In this document: piece by piece, positions 58,148-64,000 of the stretch | Position numbering within the stretch: position 1 is the first letter of the stretch | Layout: every line of letters begins with the position of its first letter | Assembly: GCA_016933915.1 (NCBI GenBank) | Contig: JAFFZZ010000114.1 | Location: 1-64,000, forward strand | Reading direction: 5' to 3' | From: Candidatus Babeliaceae bacterium | Lineage (GTDB): Bacteria; Babelota; Babeliae; Babelales; Babelaceae | DNA: 64,000 nt | Program-made: the position numbers and the translations under genes | Notes under the pieces: generated by a model | Told to the model about the DNA's origin: nothing | What the model saw: only the letters and a program-made list of their open reading frames with translations | Databases searched by the model: none

Positions 58148-59092
58148 ATGAGAAAATTAATACTGATTATACTTCTCCTCATAGGAGCACATAAAAATGC
58201 TCGTGCTTGTGAAGGAAACTCATATGCAACACCATGTATTTTTTGTAAAAAACTGATTTTCGAAAAACCAATGATACTTCACCCGCCCTGCAATGACAAC
58301 TATTGCTTAAGCTGTCAGAGATGTTTTGAATTGCTTGTCTTCAATAGGCAACGTCAAATTTCAATAGAAGAAGCGCTGTGGTGGAAAAAACAAATGAACA
58401 TATTATCTTCTGAAAAAGCTATGTTCAAAAAAGCACACGTTCTCTCACAAAACATAGAAGAAAGTCAACAAGAATTCATCGATCTACTCTCGCAATTTAT
58501 CGGTCTCTCTCATAAAGAAAAAGATACTTTAGATGATAATCAAAACTTTATTTTAAAAAGCGAATTTGAACAAATTTTCTTTCAACACTCGAAAAATTTA
58601 TCACGATTAACCAATCTTTTGTCGGATTTTAAAAAAAGTAATATATACAAGAATACAGATCTCTTTTTAAAGGAGAACGCACTTTTTCCTTTTGAAATGT
58701 GGTTCGTACAAGAAGAATGTTTCTGGGGATCACTCATAACACCATTAACAGAGCCTCCACACAAACATATATTTAAAAAACACAAAAAGAATAGTTTAGC
58801 AAACAGCAAAAAGTTGAAATCTTTCATACACACTAAGAATACACAACAACTACTTTATTGGCTCACACCACTACTTGCCAAGCAAAAAGAAATTATGCAT
58901 ATGTTTTCAAATTTTTATCAAAATAGGCAAACCTACTGCCTTCAGCTTTACAAAACATATCGACTATTAAGATTACAGAAAAAACTCAATGCTCATCCGA
59001 TAATACAGGGAAACCGCCCCATTTTTTGTCGATGCGGCGCACTCTGTAACCCATACCAAATAGAAGCACCGCCACTCAAAAAAACGGTGTAA
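58148..59092 (+). CDS. Predicted secreted protein with RING-like Cys-rich motif
   Basis: Signal peptide; 'CIFCKKLIFEKPMILHPPCNDNYCLSCQRCFELL' and C-terminal 'FCRCGALCNP'. Confidence 0.72.
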   Translation: MRKLILIILLLIGAHKNARACEGNSYATPCIFCKKLIFEKPMILHPPCNDNYCLSCQRCFELLVFNRQRQISIEEALWWKKQMNILSSEKAMFKKAHVLSQNIEESQQEFIDLLSQFIGLSHKEKDTLDDNQNFILKSEFEQIFFQHSKNLSRLTNLLSDFKKSNIYKNTDLFLKENALFPFEMWFVQEECFWGSLITPLTEPPHKHIFKKHKKNSLANSKKLKSFIHTKNTQQLLYWLTPLLAKQKEIMHMFSNFYQNRQTYCLQLYKTYRLLRLQKKLNAHPIIQGNRPIFCRCGALCNPYQIEAPPLKKTV

Positions 59093-59123
59093 AAGAAGCA
59101 TCTCTGATTAACACAACTCTTGA

Positions 59124-59870
59124 CTAGTTAAAAATGAACTCAATGTTTTTTGGTGCATTCTTTGCAACAACCTTAACCCTTTCCTTTAATATTTTATCGG
59201 AAACTATATCAATGTATAAAGACAGTTTTTCCATAGACACAACAAAAGCACTCTCTAGAGTCGTCTTATCACCCTCTGTTTCAAGGCAATAAATCTTCGT
59301 CTTTTTTGCCTCAGAATCCATTTTATCTTTATACCAATGGAGAAAGTCCAGAAACATTCTGACGCTACTACCAAGTTTTTTTAAATTACCACACTCATTA
59401 TCTCCAATGAGGATATCAAAAAGATACATATAGTCATCAATTAAGGACCCCAATAAAACAGCCCCCTCTTTCCCTTTAAATTTACCAGCTTCCGCCTTCT
59501 TTCTAAGTTTGTGCAGAGCAACATCTATGGCAGTATCGCCAGACTTATTTTCTATAAAAGGATTTAATTTCATGTCACAAACTAAAAAAGAACTCATACC
59601 GCCAGCACCACTCAATTTGTAAGAACCCCTACTGAGCACTGGGTAAAGCATGGTATTGCCCCTTTGATCACGCCATGTAATGTCAATACGGCCATTCTCA
59701 TTGACAGCACCATTATCCAATTGTTTTTTTATTTTCTCTTGAACATAGCCAGGTAGAACAAGGTTTTCTCCAACGAAATACGGATCCATAAGATTTTCAT
59801 AGGCACCTTGTAACGGTTGAATTAAACCAAAAAACATTGTTAAGAAAATTAATTGAGCTATTTTATTCAC
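59124..59870 (-). CDS. Predicted secreted ankyrin-like protein
   Basis: Signal peptide; 'DITWRDQRGNTMLYPVLSRG...LNPFIENKSGDTAIDVALHKLRKK'. Confidence 0.72.
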   Translation of the reverse strand: MNKIAQLIFLTMFFGLIQPLQGAYENLMDPYFVGENLVLPGYVQEKIKKQLDNGAVNENGRIDITWRDQRGNTMLYPVLSRGSYKLSGAGGMSSFLVCDMKLNPFIENKSGDTAIDVALHKLRKKAEAGKFKGKEGAVLLGSLIDDYMYLFDILIGDNECGNLKKLGSSVRMFLDFLHWYKDKMDSEAKKTKIYCLETEGDKTTLESAFVVSMEKLSLYIDIVSDKILKERVKVVAKNAPKNIEFIFN

Positions 59871-59961
59871 CTTCCCTTTTCCTTCTAAAAATATAATTAT
59901 TTATGCAACAATTTTGGCAACAGTTCGCCACTTTTATCATTCTGGCAAAAGAACAACTTGA

Positions 59962-60660
59962 TTATTCGAAAAAGAATGCCAAATCAGAGCATGGTTTTCT
60001 TAAATTACTCATCAAAATAAGATCTATTTTGCCTGTTAATTTCGGAATTTCTTTAAGATGCTCCACCCCCCTATCTTCAGGAAGACGTGGATTTTCACTA
60101 TAATTTTCACGCACAAATAACCAAAAGTTTTTCAGATACCTTCTCAGCTGTTTCAACCTTTCTTCTTCCTTAATTATTATTTTTTCAACCAAACAGATAA
60201 ATACGGCCATCATCTCATTGTATGTTCGATTTAAATTCAGAATTTCGAGGTCGGTTTTAAATCCGTTACGTAAACTTTTACCAAGATCCTCCAAAATCTT
60301 ACTAAAAGCGTCCTTTTTTTTCTTATTTTCTATGAAAGGATCAAGCCTCGTTCGCATGATTAAAAAAGGTCCTAAAGAGAGTACCCAGTTATATTCCCGC
60401 TTGAAGACACCTTCCTTGAACGCATGGTATAATAAAGTATTTCCATCCCAATCACGCCAACTTTCCATTATTTTTCCATGGGATGACAATACTTCGTCCC
60501 CAAAACAAGCCTTTAGAATATATTGCACATCCCAAGGAAGGGGTTTATTATGTTTTGTTTCCAACAAATTATGCAACTGAACAGGCAAACAATGCATCCC
60601 ATCAAGCTGAAAGAAAGTAAGAAAAACGACTAAAACTGCAGCTATTTGATTAAGACTCAC
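59962..60660 (-). CDS. Predicted secreted ankyrin-like protein, paralog of previous
   Basis: 'MESWRDWDGNTLLYHAFKEG...LDPFIENKKKKDAFSKILEDL' parallels the neighbouring gene. Confidence 0.7.
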   Translation of the reverse strand: MSLNQIAAVLVVFLTFFQLDGMHCLPVQLHNLLETKHNKPLPWDVQYILKACFGDEVLSSHGKIMESWRDWDGNTLLYHAFKEGVFKREYNWVLSLGPFLIMRTRLDPFIENKKKKDAFSKILEDLGKSLRNGFKTDLEILNLNRTYNEMMAVFICLVEKIIIKEEERLKQLRRYLKNFWLFVRENYSENPRLPEDRGVEHLKEIPKLTGKIDLILMSNLRKPCSDLAFFFE

Positions 60661-60743
60661 TCAGCACCCCACAAAGAATGTTTATTTTTCATAAAATCAA
60701 CTTCAATAGATTACCTCTTTCTTCTCTTTTTTCTAGAATAAAA

Positions 60744-61529
60744 ATGAGAGACATAAAAGACAATCCGGGAAATCCCCAGGTAAAAGGTATGTTCAGATTG
60801 AGCAAAAAAGATGGATTTATCTCGCTGTTTGGCGACAAAACAATTGCATGCAATCAACGCGATTTTCTCGACGCCAGATCAATGGATGCACTTAGCAATC
60901 AAGAACCATTCAGTCGACTCAAAAAAGAACTTGGTGCTAAAGTGCTCATATTCCCCTATCAAAGACATGGGATCAACTCCCTCGATCTCCTTGACCACAA
61001 TACACTCAAACAAGCGAAACAGAGACACTGTGAAGCTGATATCGTCATAACAACACTTCCTGGTATCGCAATAGGCGTCATGACTGCCGATTGTCTTCCA
61101 CTCATTTTTTACGATGGAACCGTTCCTGCAATTGCCGCTATCCATGCTGGATGGCGTGGATCAGTAAACAATATCGCACACTACGCCGTTTCTCGTTTTT
61201 GCAAAGTCTGTAACACAAAACCATCTTCCATATCAGTCTTATTTGGTCCATCGGCAGGGGTACAATCATACTCTGTCGGAGAAGAAGTTATTGATGCTCT
61301 TGCACCAACCTCCTGGTACCCGCACGTCATTCATCAACGCAATGGTCCCACCTTTTTTGACCTTTCAAAACTAAATGAATTACAACTCATAGAAACGGGA
61401 ATCAACCCCGCACATATCGATCGATCACACCACATAGATACAATAAGCTCACCAAACCATTTTTCATACAGAAGGGATCGGGATATGCCAGCACCTTATC
61501 GCCAGCTTACGGTCGCTATTTTTTTCTGA
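60744..61529 (+). CDS. YfiH/LACC1-family purine nucleoside phosphorylase (multicopper-oxidase-like fold)
   Basis: 'VMTADCLPLIFYDGTVPAIAAIHAGWRGSVNNIAHYAV', 'FGPSAGVQSYSVGEEV', 'HHIDTISSPNHFSYRRDRDMPAPYRQLTV'. Start uncertain (60678 or 60744). Confidence 0.9.
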   Translation: MRDIKDNPGNPQVKGMFRLSKKDGFISLFGDKTIACNQRDFLDARSMDALSNQEPFSRLKKELGAKVLIFPYQRHGINSLDLLDHNTLKQAKQRHCEADIVITTLPGIAIGVMTADCLPLIFYDGTVPAIAAIHAGWRGSVNNIAHYAVSRFCKVCNTKPSSISVLFGPSAGVQSYSVGEEVIDALAPTSWYPHVIHQRNGPTFFDLSKLNELQLIETGINPAHIDRSHHIDTISSPNHFSYRRDRDMPAPYRQLTVAIFF

Positions 61530-61600
61530 CACCCTTTCGCCGATCTACATTCTACGCTATGCTAAAAAAAGGATTATCGTTTTGATCGGTTGGCTTAACC

Positions 61601-62062
61601 ATGAAAATTATTACGCAAAATAAAAAGGCACTTTTCGACTACACCGTCCTTGACACTGTTGAGGCAGGAATCGTACTGACTGGCGATGAAGTTAAGTCGC
61701 TACGCAAAGGACAAGCAAATCTAACGGGATCCTTTGTTGTTGTTCACAATGGCCAGCTTCAAATGATTAACGCGTACATCGCACCCTATTCGCATGCCTT
61801 TCAAAAACCGAGCGAAGAGCTGAGCCGCCGCAACCGGCAGCTACTCCTGCACCGGCGCCAAATAAGCAGGCTCATCGGTGAAGTCTCACGTGGCGGTGTA
61901 ACACTTGTTCCCCTCAAACTTTATTTTACTGACAAAGGATTGGTAAAAGTTGAAGTTGCTCTGTGCAAACATAAGAAAGCACACCAGCGTCGGGAAGAAT
62001 CTCGAGAACGTGACATAGAACGTGAAACACGTCGCGAACTGCGCGGAAAATACGACTATTAA
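61601..62062 (+). CDS. smpB: SsrA-binding protein SmpB
   Basis: 'NKKALFDYTVLDTVEAGIVLTGDEVKSLRKGQANLTGSFVVVHNGQLQMINAYIAPYSHAF', C-term 'KKAHQRREESRERDIERETRRELRGKYDY'. Confidence 0.95.
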   Translation: MKIITQNKKALFDYTVLDTVEAGIVLTGDEVKSLRKGQANLTGSFVVVHNGQLQMINAYIAPYSHAFQKPSEELSRRNRQLLLHRRQISRLIGEVSRGGVTLVPLKLYFTDKGLVKVEVALCKHKKAHQRREESRERDIERETRRELRGKYDY

Positions 62063-63664
62063 TTAATAAGAATTAATTATTCTTATGAGCTCCGGCGGAA
62101 TTGAGACCCATTCAGATTTTCTTTCATCAAACTTATCTTTCGGTTCATATGAAATTTTCCCATACCATTGATCTTCCGGCACATACAAAGCATTCAAAAG
62201 AGATTTAACAAAGTCCTTGTTTCCCAAAAACTTTGCCGCTAAATAACTCTGTTTTACCCGTTCCAATCTTCGGTCTTGAGAGTCACCAACAATTTCCCAT
62301 TCCCACCCGCGCACCAAGAGCCAAAGGATGTCTTCAATTTTTTTCAACGCATCTTTACAAATTTGATCCTGATTTTCCAAAACAAGCAATTTCATAAGTT
62401 CATATCTTACTTTTTTCTTCCGCGCCGCTATCTCCTGTGAATTTAAATCTTTCCGAAACGCAATGTTGCATACCAATTGATTGATAATCGAGTAAGGCAA
62501 AACAGCACTGTTAACATATGCAGCTGCATCAAGAAGATTCAATAAGGAATCATCCGTATAAACAGGAATATAAGAAATAAAATCAATACCTATCCCAAGA
62601 CCAGATAAAGCCATTTCAAAAGTTACTTTCTTCGAAAAGAGACTCTTCAAAAAGGCATCGGCGGTCTTATTTTCAATACAATCAGGATGTGCATCAATGA
62701 GCATCCCCGCCGCCTGAGACAATAGCGAAAGCTCATTACGCTCATTCATACCATTATAAAGCATGTTGAGGAATTTTCGCGGATCCTTTTGTGAAGTAGA
62801 ATGAAGTAGATTCCTTCCCGCATCACTCAAAAAAAACTCCAATGCCCACTTCGTCCGCTCCAAAGATATTTTTTTTGTCGAGCTGTCTGCCAAAACCTGC
62901 ATCAAAGATGCTTCTGAATCTTTATCTTTTGAATCCTTATCGTTAATAAAATTATGCATCGCTGCAATAAATTTCAGATACGGTGAATCCAATCCTTTTT
63001 GAGCTTCATTTAAATAGTCGTAAACATCTGTATTAAGTAGTTGAGACGAAAGCCCCCCATATTCCACCAAAAAGCGAGAACTCTTCTCTGTCGCCGGCTT
63101 CTCATCATTCTTATTAACTCTTAAACGCTTCGAAAGATCATCTGGCCAAACAAATGGCTTAATACGGTTTTTACTGATATATGAAAAGAAACGAGCTAAA
63201 GCACCATATTTATCGGACCCGTTGCAAAGATACTTTCTTATGGCATAATCCCCCCACAATAAAAACGCTTCTTTCTCTGAAGCCTTGCCATACCTCGCAA
63301 GATACTCAAAAAACTGCTTTGTCAGAAGAAGCTTTCCGGCCAAAAGCTCATCCATCTTTGCCGCCAACTTCAAAGGTTTTTCCTTTTTATTTTGCAGCTC
63401 TTTTTTTAAATCCTCGTTGCTTATTTCCTTTTTCTCCAAAAACGAAGAAAAATACCCTGCATCGAGCAAAGCAGAAAAGAGCTCCTGATTATTATCTCCA
63501 AGAGCTCTTTCAATTACCTTTTCCTTATCAACTTTTTTTTCAAGACTACTTTTGGCTGTTGCTTCAAATCCAAAAAATCGCCTAATCTTCCCCATCGGAT
63601 AAACAACCGTCCCAAAAGAAATGTAAAAGAATAGTATGGTAACTCGTATTTTCAGGGGACCCAT
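62063..63664 (-). CDS. Predicted secreted protein of unknown function
   Basis: 533-aa ORF with N-terminal hydrophobic segment 'IRVTILFFYISFGTVVYPMG'; one ankyrin-like segment 'RALGDNNQELFSALLDAGYF'. Confidence 0.75.
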   Translation of the reverse strand: MGPLKIRVTILFFYISFGTVVYPMGKIRRFFGFEATAKSSLEKKVDKEKVIERALGDNNQELFSALLDAGYFSSFLEKKEISNEDLKKELQNKKEKPLKLAAKMDELLAGKLLLTKQFFEYLARYGKASEKEAFLLWGDYAIRKYLCNGSDKYGALARFFSYISKNRIKPFVWPDDLSKRLRVNKNDEKPATEKSSRFLVEYGGLSSQLLNTDVYDYLNEAQKGLDSPYLKFIAAMHNFINDKDSKDKDSEASLMQVLADSSTKKISLERTKWALEFFLSDAGRNLLHSTSQKDPRKFLNMLYNGMNERNELSLLSQAAGMLIDAHPDCIENKTADAFLKSLFSKKVTFEMALSGLGIGIDFISYIPVYTDDSLLNLLDAAAYVNSAVLPYSIINQLVCNIAFRKDLNSQEIAARKKKVRYELMKLLVLENQDQICKDALKKIEDILWLLVRGWEWEIVGDSQDRRLERVKQSYLAAKFLGNKDFVKSLLNALYVPEDQWYGKISYEPKDKFDERKSEWVSIPPELIRIINSY

Positions 63665-63724
63665 TGTTTATTCACTTTTCTTGCAAAAAAACTCAACAAT
63701 TTATCTCTTATATAAAAACAATCC

Positions 63725-64000
63725 TCAGTCTTTTTTTGAGAGCGCCTCAGAAACAAATTTCATCAACTCGTTAGACACGCTAGCATCTTTGCTCAAACCT
63801 AATGAGGTACGAAGCACCACACCAAGCGCACCTTTAGAAAGGGCCCCAATAGTAAGAGGAAGTTTTACCGCCGAAGACCCGGGTAAAGACAAAATGATAG
63901 CATCTGCCGCAACATTCAAAACCATTTTTCCTTCTTTACTCTTCAATACTTTTTTAGTTTTTTTGTAAACTTTACCACTCCATTTTTCACCCTTGCGCGT
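63725..64000 (-). CDS. C-terminal part of a CDS truncated by the window end, unknown function
   Basis: Frame stays open to the window edge: TRKGEKWSGKVYKKTKKVLKSKEGKMVLNVAADAIILSLPGSSAVKLPLTIGALSKGALGVVLRTSLGLSK... Confidence 0.55.
   Translation of the reverse strand, partial: TRKGEKWSGKVYKKTKKVLKSKEGKMVLNVAADAIILSLPGSSAVKLPLTIGALSKGALGVVLRTSLGLSKDASVSNELMKFVSEALSKKD

Noticed and set aside
62063-62086. AT-rich inverted repeat (aagaattaattattctt) at the smpB end
   Set aside because: Weak, low-GC palindrome that is coding for the C-terminus of the opposite gene; not called as a terminator.

Overview
The window is a gene-dense bacterial chromosome segment. It starts with the 5' part of a 16S rRNA gene on the minus strand and ends inside a truncated minus-strand CDS. 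Housekeeping genes recognised from motifs include gmk, prfB, rpmH-rnpA-yidD, trxB, a tig-like gene, frr, tsf, rplU, rsmG, pgsA, secD, serS, an HU gene, murJ, polA, an rluD-family gene, mgtE, tdk, radA, smpB and four tRNAs. Between them lie about 20 predicted secreted or membrane proteins of unknown function. Several of these are tandem paralogs or carry eukaryote-like repeats (WD40/beta-propeller, ankyrin-like). This pattern suggests a host-associated bacterium of the Dependentiae/TM6 type, but that is inference only and the 16S fragment should settle it. The main points of interest are: (1) a secreted group-IV cPLA2-like phospholipase; (2) a membrane-anchored lambda-R-type endolysin domain encoded outside any visible prophage; (3) a SufU/IscU-like protein lacking two of three expected Cys ligands, overlapping a NurA nuclease gene; (4) an NlpC/P60-like secreted protein whose catalytic Cys appears replaced by Ala; (5) a tandem trio of secreted paralogs, one with a frameshift-degraded C-terminus; (6) a compact rpmH/rnpA/yidD overlap with a roughly 98-bp antisense overlap to a convergent gene. 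I saw no CRISPR array, transposase, integrase or clear defence island. All family calls come from reading motifs by eye, with no database search.
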